From CADEED01 sp020442965 (GTDB lineage Bacteria; Pseudomonadota; Gammaproteobacteria; Steroidobacterales; Steroidobacteraceae), in contig JAWLAH010000003.1 in assembly GCA_041395525.1 (NCBI GenBank), forward strand, positions 186,001 through 250,000: a stretch of DNA of 64,000 nucleotides, read 5' to 3'. Below are positions 9,436-18,319 of the stretch, in pieces (within the stretch, counting starts at the first letter, position 1; every line of letters begins with the position of its first letter). A model generated the notes under the pieces. That model had not been told where the DNA came from and searched no databases. It was given only the letters and a program-made list of their open reading frames with translations. The position numbers and the translations under genes were made by a program.

Positions 9436-10163
9436 TCAGCGTCCGCGACCTGCATAAGTCCTTTGGCACGGTCGCCGCGGTGCGCGGCGTCAGCTTCGCA
9501 GCACCCGACGGACAGATCACCGGCTTGTTGGGCCCGAACGGTGCGGGAAAATCCACCACCTTGCGGATGCTCTACACCGTGTTGCGACCCGATTCCGGCG
9601 ATGCACAAATAGATGGTATCAGTGTGGTCGAGCAGCCCTTGTTAGTTCGGCGCGCGATCGGTGTACTGTCGCATGCCGCCGGTGTCTATCCTCATCTAAC
9701 GGCACGCGAGAATATCCTGTACTTCGGTGAATTGCATGGCCTCGCTCGCGCGCAGCGGGAACGCCGGGCCGATGAGTTGATAGAGTTGTTGGAGATGCGG
9801 GAGTTTGCCAGTCGTCACGCCAGGGGCTACTCACAAGGGCAACGGTTGAAAACAGCGCTGGCACGTGCGCTGGTGCACGAGCCACGCAACGTGCTGCTCG
9901 ATGAGCCCACCAACGGTCTCGACGTGATGGCGGTGCGCAATTTGCGCTCTCTGCTGCGCAAACTGCGCGAGCGTGGCCATTGCGTCGTCTTCTCGAGCCA
10001 TGTGATGCAAGAAGTGGCGGAGCTGTGTGATGAGATCGTGGTGATCGCGCGCGGCACCGTCGTGGCCACTGGCACGCTGCAGAGCCTCCGGGACAGCACC
10101 GGCCAGGCCGCGCTCGAAGATGCGTTCGTGCAGCTGATCGGCAGCGACGCGGGACTCGAATGA
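9432..10163 (+). CDS. ABC transporter ATP-binding protein, NatA-like
   Basis: A 243-residue ATPase subunit of an ABC-2 export system. It has the Walker A block GPNGAGKST (residues 34-42), a signature region reading YSQGQ where most ABC proteins have LSGGQ (a common variant in the NatA/CcmA group), Walker B NVLLDEPTNGLD, and the H-loop FSSHVMQE. It overlaps the hydrolase gene upstream and the permease gene downstream by 4 nt each, forming a compact three-gene operon. NatA/NatB pairs are associated with sodium or drug efflux, but the substrate here cannot be read from the sequence. Confidence 0.93.
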   Translation: MISVRDLHKSFGTVAAVRGVSFAAPDGQITGLLGPNGAGKSTTLRMLYTVLRPDSGDAQIDGISVVEQPLLVRRAIGVLSHAAGVYPHLTARENILYFGELHGLARAQRERRADELIELLEMREFASRHARGYSQGQRLKTALARALVHEPRNVLLDEPTNGLDVMAVRNLRSLLRKLRERGHCVVFSSHVMQEVAELCDEIVVIARGTVVATGTLQSLRDSTGQAALEDAFVQLIGSDAGLE

Positions 10164-11359
10164 GCGCATCACCAGAACCATGGCGCGGGGTGTTCACCGT
10201 GTTTCGCAAGGAGTTCTTCGAGAACCTGCGCGACCGACGCACGATTCTGTCGGCGTTGTTCATCGGTCCCGTCTTTGGCCCGCTATTGTTCGCCGGGCTG
10301 ATGCAGTTCTCCGTGAAGCAAAGCGACGCGGCAACCGACGAGTCCGTGCCCGTCGCAATCGCCCACGCGGAGCGCGCCCCCAATCTCGTTAGCTGGCTCG
10401 CTGCGCGCGGTCTGGATATCACCACGGTCGATCTCGACGACGACGCGGCGCGCAATGCGGTGATCGAGCGGCGGCAGAAGGTGGTTATTGCGCTGCCGGA
10501 GGATTTTGGGCAGCGGCTCGCGAGCGCTCGTCCCGCACCGGTGCTCGTCTACTCAGATGGGTCGCGCGCGTTTGAGGCGCGCGCCGTGGCGCGCGTCAAG
10601 ACGCTGGTTATGCAGTACGGCCAGCAGATTGGGCAGCAGCGGCTGCTGGTGCGCGGTATCGATCCCTTGATCGGCGTGCCGCTCGCCGTCCAGGACATCG
10701 ACGTCTCTACGCCCACCACCCGCTCGGTGCTGGTGCTCAGCATGTTGAGTTACCTCGTCATCATGTCGATGTTGGTCGGAGGGCTTTATCTCGCCATCGA
10801 CGCGACTGCGGGAGAACGCGAACGTGGCTCACTCGAACCACTGCTAACGACACCGATTCCGCGCGCGAACCTGATCTACGGCAAGATCCTTGCCGCTGCG
10901 GCATACATGCTCGTGTCGCTGATACTCACCGTTGCGGCTTTCGCGGTCGCGGTGCAGTTCATCGGTCTCGAGCGCTTTGGCATGAGCGCCAATCTCGGCC
11001 CGCTCGCGGCGCTCACGATGATCGCGTGCTGCGCGCCTATTGCGCTGCTCGGCGCGGCGTTTCTGACGATCATAGCGGCCTTCGCCAAGAGCTACCGCGA
11101 AGCGCAAAGCTACCTCTCGTTCGTGATCGCCGTGCCGACGCTGCCGCTCGTGTTTGCGGGCATGTTCGGACTCACCGCCACGACCGCACTGATGCTCGTA
11201 CCGTTTCTCTCACAGCATCTGCTGATCACCAGCATCCTGCGCGCGGAGCCGATCGCGACGTTGCAGCTCGTCGTCTCGGTCGTAAGCACGCTCGGGCTGG
11301 GTGTGGCGCTCGCCTGGATCGCCGGGCGGCTCTACAACCGCGAGGCTTTGCTGAGTTGA
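10160..11359 (+). CDS. ABC-2 transporter permease, NatB-like
   Basis: A 399-residue membrane protein. One transmembrane segment lies near residues 25-45, then a large soluble domain of about 140 residues, then a cluster of five to six hydrophobic segments from about residue 190 to the end. This is the NatB/YhaP (ABC2_membrane_3) topology. The motif GERERGSLEPLLTTP, typical of ABC-2 permeases just after the second segment, is present. It pairs with the ATPase through a 4-nt overlap. The gene ends 94 nt before the convergent zincin gene. Confidence 0.92.
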   Translation: MSASPEPWRGVFTVFRKEFFENLRDRRTILSALFIGPVFGPLLFAGLMQFSVKQSDAATDESVPVAIAHAERAPNLVSWLAARGLDITTVDLDDDAARNAVIERRQKVVIALPEDFGQRLASARPAPVLVYSDGSRAFEARAVARVKTLVMQYGQQIGQQRLLVRGIDPLIGVPLAVQDIDVSTPTTRSVLVLSMLSYLVIMSMLVGGLYLAIDATAGERERGSLEPLLTTPIPRANLIYGKILAAAAYMLVSLILTVAAFAVAVQFIGLERFGMSANLGPLAALTMIACCAPIALLGAAFLTIIAAFAKSYREAQSYLSFVIAVPTLPLVFAGMFGLTATTALMLVPFLSQHLLITSILRAEPIATLQLVVSVVSTLGLGVALAWIAGRLYNREALLS

Positions 11360-11452
11360 TGACGGAAATCGTTGCGGCTCCGTCGACGGGCCGGCCGGTA
11401 GGGACTGGCTGCGTGCCGCCGGGAGCGTAACTTTCGAACTCGACCGCGCCGC

Positions 11453-11863
11453 CTAAACCGGCTGAATATCCGGCTTGCCGCCACTGCGATGCCGCGCCAG
11501 CAACGCGCGAAAGCGCAGGAAGTGATCGTCGGCAAACTCGCGAGCCTCGATCTCAAAGCGATTGTCCCAGTAACCGCGGCGAAACGACTCCACCAGATAC
11601 CGCCACACCGTGAGCAGTCCCGGCTCCCACTGCCCCAGCACATGAAAATACTCGTGCAACACGAGCTTGGGATCCGCGAAGAACTGCGCCGCACTGCCGC
11701 GCAGGTAGATGCGTCGGCGGCGCGTCGTGGCCGCCGCCACGACATGCAGCCAGGCAAACCAGGAATGCTCGACGATCTGCACCCGATCGACGGCGTCACC
11801 AAACAACTCGTACAGCGACGCACGTTGATCGTGAGGTAGACTGATTTTGCGGCTGAACTGCAT
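11453..11863 (-). CDS. Small zincin-like putative metalloprotease
   Basis: A protein of about 136 residues starting at the ATG at 11863. Its centre carries VLHEYFHVLGQWE, an HExxH zinc-binding motif, followed about 25 residues later by EIEAREFAD, which could provide the third ligand. There is no signal peptide or membrane segment. It resembles short DUF4157-like zincins often annotated as hypothetical. It sits 22 nt downstream of mnmE on the same strand and may be its operon partner. Function unknown; the metal-binding motif is the only solid clue. Confidence 0.6.
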   Translation of the reverse strand: MQFSRKISLPHDQRASLYELFGDAVDRVQIVEHSWFAWLHVVAAATTRRRRIYLRGSAAQFFADPKLVLHEYFHVLGQWEPGLLTVWRYLVESFRRGYWDNRFEIEAREFADDHFLRFRALLARHRSGGKPDIQPV

Positions 11864-11885
11864 TGGTAACAACTGACCCAAGACA

Positions 11886-13238
11886 CTACTTACCGATGCA
11901 AAACGAACCGAAGATCCTGCCGAGCAGGTCGTCACTCGAGAACACGCCAGTGATCTCATCGAGGGCGCGCTGTGCGGCGCGCAACTCTTCGGCCATCAAT
12001 TCACCGGCTCGTCGTTGCCTGAGCAACTCCACGGCTGCGTCGACATGACGCGCGGCGCGTGCTAGCGCGTCGCTGTGCCGCTGACGCGCCGAGATGCTGC
12101 CACTCTCGGGCGTCTGAAATTGCATCGCCTGCTTGAGATGTGTGCGCAGCAACTCCAGCCCCTGCCCCGTCGTCGCCGACACCGCAATCCGCCGTGGTCC
12201 GCTCTGGGTATTCGCGAGCGGCAACGCATCGACCAGATCAATCTTGTTGAACAGCAGCGTGACCGGGACGTTGGCCGGCAGACTTGCGCGCTCGGCATGG
12301 TACGCCCCCGCCTCAGGATCAGCGGCGCTGTCGATGACGAACAACACACCATCCGCCTTCGCCATCTCGGCATGTGCACGTCGCACGCCCTCATGCTCGA
12401 CGGCATCCTGTGCTTCTCGCAAGCCGGCCGTATCGAGGACATGCAGTGGCATGCCGTCGATTGCGATGCGCTCACGCACGACGTCCCGCGTCGTGCCGGG
12501 GATCGGCGTCACGATCGCGGCGTCGTAACCCGCGAGACGGTTCAACAGGCTGGACTTACCGGCGTTTGGCCTGCCCGCTAACACCACCGTCATGCCGTCA
12601 CGCAGCAACCGGCCTTGCCGTGCGCTGGCAGCGACGGCCGCGACGTGCTCGCGCAGATGCGCGAGCCTTGCAGCCAATTCGGTGTCAGCGAGAAAGTCAA
12701 CTTCCTCCTCGGGGAAGTCGATCGCTGCCTCAACGTAGGTACGAACCTCGATCACCGCTTCGGTTAGCCCGGCCACCATCGTAGAAAACTCGCCCTGCAG
12801 GGAGCGCATCGCCGCACGCGCGGCGTCGGTCGAGCCGGCATCGATAAGATCCGCCACAGCTTCCGCCTGCGCGAGATCGATCTTGTCGTTCAAGTAGGCG
12901 CGCAGCGTGAACTCGCCCGGTTGTGCCCGTCGTGCGCCGAGCGCGACCACTCGCGCGACCAGATTCTCGACCACGACCGGTCCGCCGTGCCCCTGCAGCT
13001 CGACCACATGCTCGCCCGTATACGAATGCGGGCCGGGAAAGAACAGTGCGATGCCGACATCGATCGGATCGCCACGCTCATCCGGGAAAGCTGTGAGTAC
13101 GGCCGTACGTGGCTGTGGCAGAATGCCTAACAAGGTGGCAGCGATCTCCGGTACCCGGGGCCCCGAAACGCGCACGATCGCGACACCGCCGCGCCCGGCG
13201 GGCGTTGCAGCAGCGACAATCGTGTCGACATGAGCCAT
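11886..13238 (-). CDS. mnmE: tRNA modification GTPase MnmE (TrmE)
   Basis: A 450-residue GTPase, partner of MnmG in U34 tRNA modification. The N-terminal tetrahydrofolate-binding domain starts DTIVAAATPAGRGGVAIVR. The G domain has G1 GRPNAGKSS, G2 region TPIPGTTRD, G3 DTAGLR and G4 NKIDL. The protein ends in CIGK, with the invariant cysteine of the MnmE C-terminus. The start at 13238 gives the canonical N-terminus. Its place beside yidC and the origin is classical for Proteobacteria, though two accessory-looking genes (13.4-14.3 kb) now separate it from yidC. Confidence 0.97.
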   Translation of the reverse strand: MAHVDTIVAAATPAGRGGVAIVRVSGPRVPEIAATLLGILPQPRTAVLTAFPDERGDPIDVGIALFFPGPHSYTGEHVVELQGHGGPVVVENLVARVVALGARRAQPGEFTLRAYLNDKIDLAQAEAVADLIDAGSTDAARAAMRSLQGEFSTMVAGLTEAVIEVRTYVEAAIDFPEEEVDFLADTELAARLAHLREHVAAVAASARQGRLLRDGMTVVLAGRPNAGKSSLLNRLAGYDAAIVTPIPGTTRDVVRERIAIDGMPLHVLDTAGLREAQDAVEHEGVRRAHAEMAKADGVLFVIDSAADPEAGAYHAERASLPANVPVTLLFNKIDLVDALPLANTQSGPRRIAVSATTGQGLELLRTHLKQAMQFQTPESGSISARQRHSDALARAARHVDAAVELLRQRRAGELMAEELRAAQRALDEITGVFSSDDLLGRIFGSFCIGK

Positions 13239-13380
13239 CGGGAGCGCCTCTTGGTACTGCCTCGATCATACTCGCCCGGAGCGAGCGCACCAGTAGCGCC
13301 CCGCAGCGCATGCTGCGCGTCGCTCGTTGCCGCCCATCAGGACTCGCCAGGCCGTTTCGAGGAGCGCTAGAATCCCGAGC

Positions 13381-13858
13381 ATGAGAATTCTAGCCATTTC
13401 GGGCAGTGTTCGCGCCGCGTCAACTAACACGATTCTCTTGAGTGCACTCTGTGAGCGCGCGCCGACCGGCGTAGACGTCTCGATCTGCAGGCTGGGGGAC
13501 CAGCTCCCAATCTATGACCAAGACATGGAAGGTGCGCGCCATTCCAGGTGGGCTCAAGAATGCCATTGACTGGCGGGTTGCAAGGGACGCGATCGTACAC
13601 CAACCGATCGCATTGGCACTTGCGGCGCGCCGCGGAGGAGACGTGCTGAATTCGCTACGACGCGTTTTGTCGACGATCACGAGGCGATTCGCCGAGCAAG
13701 TCTCTCTGCGAGTCCCGCTGATGTCGTTAGCGGCCGCGGCGGCGCCGAAAGTGCTGGCATCGCCTGCCGTGAAGCACGGGATGTCCGTGCAGCTTGCGAC
13801 GATTTCCCGATTCATGGGATCTTCGACTGACCTGCCCTGCCCGGCCGACGCAGGCTAG
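13381..13858 (+). pseudogene. NADPH-dependent FMN reductase remnant
   Basis: The frame from the ATG at 13381 starts MRILAISGSVRAASTNT, the flavodoxin-fold FMN-binding loop of NADPH-dependent FMN (chromate) reductases, and continues to about residue 58 before a stop. From about 13545 a different frame reads IPGGLKNAIDW, matching the family block VPGVLKNALDW, then drifts into unrelated sequence and stops at 13858. The roughly 30 residues that normally join the two blocks (including the SPEY motif) are missing, so there is both an internal deletion and a frame change. The gene is broken; neither half would fold as an oxidoreductase. Confidence 0.8.
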
Positions 13859-13926
13859 CCGGTCTGGCTTGCATGGATGCGTGAGCACGGCTCCGTTACG
13901 GCACAGCTAAGGATTCCCTCATCGTC

Positions 13927-14331
13927 ATGCCAGCAGCCATGCCGAACGCAGAGATCGCAGCGATCGTCGATGCCGCACCCGGGCAGCTTCGCGATGTTGT
14001 TAGAATTCTGTGCGCCCAAATCACAGACTTGCATCCCGATGCAACGATGCTCGCGTGGCCGAAGCAGCGAATTCTGAGCTATGGCTTCGGACCAAGGAAA
14101 ATGTCCGAGCATTACGCGTACATCGGTGTGCATGCCCGTCACGTCAATCTGGGCTTCTATTATGGAGCCGCTCTACCGGACCCCGACGCGCTGCTGGAGG
14201 GAACGGGTAAGAACCTCCGGCACATCAAGCTGCGCGACGTTGCAAGCGCCACGTCGCCGCCAGTACGCAGACTGCTCAAACACGCAATGCGCGACCTCAG
14301 GGCTCGATCAGGCGGCCCGACGCGACACTAG
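13927..14331 (+). CDS. DUF1801 domain protein
   Basis: A soluble protein of about 134 residues. The central blocks SYGFGPRK, HVNLGFYYGAALPDPD and LLEGTGKNLRHIKLR match the DUF1801 (YdhG/YdeI-like) family, small cytoplasmic proteins of unknown biochemical role related to the iron-chaperone fold. A second in-frame ATG four codons downstream is an equally possible start. It stands alone between the broken FMN reductase and the convergent yidC gene, ending 4 nt before the yidC stop. Confidence 0.75.
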   Translation: MPAAMPNAEIAAIVDAAPGQLRDVVRILCAQITDLHPDATMLAWPKQRILSYGFGPRKMSEHYAYIGVHARHVNLGFYYGAALPDPDALLEGTGKNLRHIKLRDVASATSPPVRRLLKHAMRDLRARSGGPTRH

Positions 14332-14335
14332 GCAA

Positions 14336-16051
14336 TCAAGCCTTCTTCGGCCGCAAACCCACTCGCCGGTTGATATTCCACTGCTGCGCCATCGACAGCA
14401 CGGTGTTGGTCACCCAGTACAGCACCAGCCCGGCCGGGAACAGCGCGAACATGACCGAGAACACGATCGGCATGAACTGAAACACCTTCGCTTGCACCGG
14501 ATCCGGCGGCGGCGGGTTCACTTTGTATTGCGCGAACATCGCCAGGCCGTTCAGGGCTGGCAGAATGAAATACGGATCGCGCGCCGAGAGATCGTTGATC
14601 CAGAGTATGAACGGCGCCTGGCGCATCTCAACCGACTCTAACAACACCCAATAGAATGCTATGAATACCGGCATTTGTACGATCATCGGCAAGCAACCGG
14701 CGACCGGATTGATCTTCTCTTTCTGGTACAGCTCCATCATCGCTCGGCCGAGTTTCTCGCGATCGTCCTTGTAAGACTCCTGCAAGCCTTTGATCCGTGG
14801 CGCCAGCGCACGCATCTTGGCCATCGAACGCCCGGACGCCTCCGACAGCGGGTAGAACACAAGCTTCAGAAGAACGGTGACGAGAATGATGGCAAAGCCC
14901 CAGTTGCCGACCAGCCGGTGTGCGTGATCGAGCAACCAGAACAAAGGTCGCGCGAGCAAGGTCAGCATGCCGTAATCCGCCACGCGATCCAGTTGCGGCG
15001 CGGTGGCGGTCAGCGCGGATTGCAGTTTTGGCCCAACGAACAGCGTCTCAGTGAATTTGCCGGAGCTATTGGGTGCGACAGTCGTCAGTGGCCCAACCGC
15101 CGAGAGCAAGTACTGGCGGCCCTCGGAGCGCAAGCTGATCCGATACTTCGAATCCTTGTTTGGCACGAACGAACTGACGAAGTGATGCTGCAGCGCGGCC
15201 AGCCAACCACCCTGCACATCGATCTGCAGCGCTCGATCCTCGTCCTTGTCGATCTTGAGCTTGCGATACTTCTCACCGTCGTAGATCGCGGGGCCGCGGA
15301 AAGCATAGCTCTGCACATTGAACATCGAGCGCTCGACGGGTGGATCAAATCGCAGGATCTGTCCGTAAGAGGCAGCGGCCCATGGCGCGGCTGTATGGTT
15401 CGAAACGTCGTATTCCAGGTCGATCCGATACGTGCCGCGTTTGAAGATGAACGTCTTCGTGACCGTCACACCGGCGGGATCAAGCCAGGTGAGTGGTACA
15501 CGCAGCTCATCGACACCGGCAGGCAGACGGTACTCCGTGGCGGGCGACGTGAAGACACTGAGGTGGGTCGGTCGAAGGGTGTCCGCCGGCCCGCTGAGGC
15601 CGCTCTGCATGACGTACAAGGTTTGCGGTGAGTCGCGATTGAATAGTTCCACTGGCTCCGCGCCGCCCTTCACCAATGGATACTGCAGCAGCTTGGCGCC
15701 ACGCAGTTCGCCGCCCGCCAGACCGATCTCCATATCGAGCACGTCTGTGAGGACATGGACTATCCCCGGAGTCGCTGCGGCGGCTGCCGAATTCGGACCG
15801 TCGATGGCGACCGGTACAGCCACTCTCGCGCCCGCATCAACCACGGTGGCGGCGGGCGTTGATTGAGGCGCTTGTGGAACGGAAACGCCTAAATCTTCTG
15901 TCTTTGTTCCATTTTGGCCGACCTCACTGCGGGTCGTAGGGTTTGGGGGTGACAGCGCCTTGCCACCGTAATCGGCCACCCAGGCGTTGTAATTCAGCCA
16001 GACGGCGAGCACCAGACCCAGCCACAGAAAGATGCGGACGTTATTGTTCAT
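14336..16051 (-). CDS. yidC: Membrane protein insertase YidC
   Basis: A 571-residue Oxa1-family insertase that places proteins in the inner membrane alone or with SecYEG. I chose the ATG at 16051 (MNNNVRIFLWLGLVLAVW), which gives the typical first transmembrane segment; the open frame upstream is the shadow of yidD. A Ser/Pro-rich linker and the large periplasmic beta domain follow, then the conserved C-terminal five-span insertase domain with NPVAGCLPMIVQMPVFIAFY and a basic tail (RRVGLRPKKA). It overlaps the yidD stop by 4 nt, as in most Proteobacteria. Confidence 0.97.
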   Translation of the reverse strand: MNNNVRIFLWLGLVLAVWLNYNAWVADYGGKALSPPNPTTRSEVGQNGTKTEDLGVSVPQAPQSTPAATVVDAGARVAVPVAIDGPNSAAAAATPGIVHVLTDVLDMEIGLAGGELRGAKLLQYPLVKGGAEPVELFNRDSPQTLYVMQSGLSGPADTLRPTHLSVFTSPATEYRLPAGVDELRVPLTWLDPAGVTVTKTFIFKRGTYRIDLEYDVSNHTAAPWAAASYGQILRFDPPVERSMFNVQSYAFRGPAIYDGEKYRKLKIDKDEDRALQIDVQGGWLAALQHHFVSSFVPNKDSKYRISLRSEGRQYLLSAVGPLTTVAPNSSGKFTETLFVGPKLQSALTATAPQLDRVADYGMLTLLARPLFWLLDHAHRLVGNWGFAIILVTVLLKLVFYPLSEASGRSMAKMRALAPRIKGLQESYKDDREKLGRAMMELYQKEKINPVAGCLPMIVQMPVFIAFYWVLLESVEMRQAPFILWINDLSARDPYFILPALNGLAMFAQYKVNPPPPDPVQAKVFQFMPIVFSVMFALFPAGLVLYWVTNTVLSMAQQWNINRRVGLRPKKA

Positions 16052-16299
16052 GAAGAATGTTTCTGACAGTGAGCTGAGTGCAGAGAGTGGCTCGGCACGA
16101 AATCGACCCCGCCTGGATTCCAAGGGTGACAGCGTCCTAGTCGCTTCAAGGCGAGCCAGCCACCACGTAGCGCGCCATGCTGATCCAGCGCCTCGATCGC
16201 GTACGCCGAGCAGCTGGGATAGAAGCGGCAATTGCGGCCCAGCAGCGGACTCAGACAAATCTGATAGAGGCGAATCAGCGCGCGGAGGAATTGGCGCAT
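16048..16299 (-). CDS. yidD: Membrane protein insertion efficiency factor YidD
   Basis: A small protein of 83 residues from the ATG at 16299 (another in-frame ATG lies at 16320). The family signature is clear: LIRLYQICLSPLLG, CRFYPSCSAYA and CHPWNPGG. YidD assists YidC-dependent insertion at the inner membrane. It overlaps the end of rnpA by about 25 nt and the start of yidC by 4 nt, the usual tightly packed rpmH-rnpA-yidD-yidC arrangement. Confidence 0.94.
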   Translation of the reverse strand: MRQFLRALIRLYQICLSPLLGRNCRFYPSCSAYAIEALDQHGALRGGWLALKRLGRCHPWNPGGVDFVPSHSLHSAHCQKHSS

Positions 16300-16631
16300 T
16301 GCGCTTTTATCCGGTTCCAAAAGTTGGCGAGGCTAGCACGCAGTTGAGCCGAAGTTGCATTCCGTGAGGCGCTGCGAGCCGCAACGATAATATCGACCGC
16401 TGGTAGCGCATGTTGTTCGAGCCGGAAAGACTCGCGAATCACGCGGCGCAAGCGGTTGCGCCGCACCGCGCTGCCCGCGGTTTTGACAGCGACCGCAAGT
16501 CCCAGTCGCGGTCGCCCCACATCGTTGGGACGCACGCGAAGGCCCAGGTACGCATCATCGAACCGACGGCTACCGCGAGCATAGATGCTCTCGAAGTCCG
16601 CTTTGGAGCGCAGCTTGGCGCTCGGTGGCAT
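16275..16631 (-). CDS. rnpA: Ribonuclease P protein component
   Basis: A basic protein of 118 residues that binds the RNase P RNA and aids 5' maturation of tRNAs. The ATG at 16631 gives MPPSAKLRSKADFESIYARG; the conserved RNR block reads AVRRNRLRRVIRESFR, followed by DIIVAARSA. It lies 38 nt downstream of rpmH and overlaps yidD. The longer open frame upstream is non-coding over rpmH. Length and motif order are normal. Confidence 0.95.
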   Translation of the reverse strand: MPPSAKLRSKADFESIYARGSRRFDDAYLGLRVRPNDVGRPRLGLAVAVKTAGSAVRRNRLRRVIRESFRLEQHALPAVDIIVAARSASRNATSAQLRASLANFWNRIKAQCANSSAR

Positions 16632-16669
16632 CCGCGCGCTTGCCGTGGTCCCTCGAAGCGGCGCTGCCT

Positions 16670-16804
16670 TCAGGGAACGAGCTTCTTGCGGCCCTTTGCG
16701 CGACGACGATTGATGACGAGCTGGCCGCCACGGGTTGCCATGCGCGCGCGAAACCCGTGGGTGCGCTTGCGCTTGATCTTGCTCGGCTGATAGGTGCGTT
16801 TCAT
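16670..16804 (-). CDS. rpmH: 50S ribosomal protein L34
   Basis: A 44-residue, strongly basic protein, MKRTYQPSKIKRKRTHGF at the N-terminus and KGRKKLVP at the end, the near-invariant L34 sequence. The start at 16804 is fixed by conservation; the upstream extension of the frame is not part of the gene. It diverges from dnaA across a 147-bp gap, the classical bacterial origin-region landmark. Confidence 0.97.
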   Translation of the reverse strand: MKRTYQPSKIKRKRTHGFRARMATRGGQLVINRRRAKGRKKLVP

Positions 16805-16846
16805 GATCGAGGCCCTGCAGTGGGACAGCAGCAAAAAAGGGCGGAG

Positions 16847-16876
16847 AGCGTACGCATCGGAGCTGTTCAGTGTCAA
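16847..16876 (-). promoter_or_regulatory. Candidate sigma-70 promoter for rpmH-rnpA-yidD-yidC
   Basis: On the reverse strand a perfect -35 hexamer TTGACA (16876-16871) is followed after 18 nt by TACGCT (16852-16847), a weak -10. The spacing suits a sigma-70 promoter and it sits about 45 nt upstream of rpmH. Only the -35 is strong, so the call is tentative. Confidence 0.35.
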
Positions 16877-16951
16877 TACAAGTCGAGCGAATACCGCTAG
16901 ACTGCCCGGCCCGCACTGCCGCGCAAAGATTTGACCCGCTCAGACCTGCCG

Positions 16952-18319
16952 ATGATCTCTCGAAGAGACGCCACCGCTCCGGACAGCCCGCTTTGGCAAC
17001 AGTGCGGCCTGGTGCTGGAATCCGAACTGCCCGACGACCAGTACAACACCTGGGTGCGGCCGCTGCAGGCTATCGAAGAAAAAGGCTCGATCAAGTTGTT
17101 GGCTCCCAATCGCTATGCCGTCGATTGGGTGACGAGTCACCTGCTCTCGCGGATCGGTGAAATCCTCCGCCAGACCGTCTCGGGCGATGCGCCGATCGTC
17201 ACCATCGAGGTCGGGACCCGACGCGTTCCGGTTGCTCCTCTTGCCCCGGCGGGCGGCACCAGGCCGGCGGTTGGTCCAAAGCGCAGCGGCGGCATCGTGG
17301 TCGGCGTCAGGCTCAACGCGGACTTTACGTTCGACAAGTTCGTTGCGGGCAAGAGTAACCAGCTCGCCAAGGCAGCCGCTCTCCAAGTAGCCGACAATCC
17401 TGGCAAGGCTTACAACCCGCTGTTCATCTACGGCGGTGTCGGTCTGGGCAAGACGCATCTCATGCAGGCTGTCGGCCACGTGATCATGGAGCGGATCCGA
17501 GCGCACGCATCGCGTACGTGCATTCTGAGCGATTCGTGGCCGATATGATCATCGCCTTGCAGCACAACAAGATGGACGATTTCAAGACCGCCTATCGTTC
17601 TCTGGATGCTCTGTTGATCGACGATATTCAGTTCTTCGGCGGCAAGGAGCGTTCGCAGGAAGAGTTCTTTCATACCTTCAATGCGTTGCTCGAAGAACAG
17701 CAGCAGGTCATCGTCACCTGCGATCGATACCCGAAAGAAGTCTCAGGCGTGGAGGAGCGCTTGAAGTCGCGCTTGAGCTGGGGTTTGACGGTGGCGGTCG
17801 AGCCGCCGGAACTCGAGACGTCGGTGGCGATCCTGATCTCCAAGCACAAGCTGTGGGCACCGATTTACCGGAGGATGTCGCGTTCTTTATTGCCAAACGT
17901 ATCCGCTCGAACGTGCGTGAGTTGGAGGAGCATTGCGGCGGGTCATCGCGAATTCGCGCTTCACCGGTCGGCCGATCACGCTCGATTTCACGAAGGAGGC
18001 CTTGAAAGACCTGCTATCGCTGCAGGCCAAACTCATCACGATCGAGAATATCCAGAAGACTGTTGCGGAATACTACAAACTGCGGGTCGCGGATTTGCTG
18101 GCCGAACGGCGCAGTCGTTCGATTGCGCGGCCTCGGCAAGTGGCCATGGCTCTGGCAAAGGAGCTCACGAGCCACAGCCTGCCGGAAATCGGCAATGCGT
18201 TCGGCGGGCGCGATCACACGACGGTGTTGCACGCCTGTTCGCGGATCAGAAGTCTGCGCGAAACGGAGCAGCGGATCGGCGAGGATTATCAGATCCTGTT
18301 GAGAACCCTGACCACATAG
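16952..18319 (+). CDS. dnaA: Chromosomal replication initiator DnaA, frame broken at three points
   Basis: DnaA binds oriC boxes and opens the origin. The segments read in order as a full DnaA: LWQQCGLVLESELPDDQYNTW (domain I) from 16952, Walker A GGVGLGKTH, then after a frame change HSERFVADMI, Walker B LLIDDIQFFGG, then another frame IAKRIRSNVRELE, then a fourth segment with NSRFTGRPITLDF and the domain IV signature GRDHTTVLHAC, ending at 18319. The breaks lie near 17494-17496, 17842-17845 and 17926-17930. Restoring one base at each (an A in CGGATCC, a G after TCCAAG, a G in TGGAGGAG) rebuilds uninterrupted family sequence. As dnaA is essential and all three are deletions shortening A or G runs, sequence or assembly error is the likeliest cause. 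The start could instead be TTG at 16931. Confidence 0.9.

Noticed and set aside
17496..18319. Separate small genes for the downstream parts of dnaA
   Set aside because: The pieces align end to end with one DnaA and rejoin with three single-base insertions.
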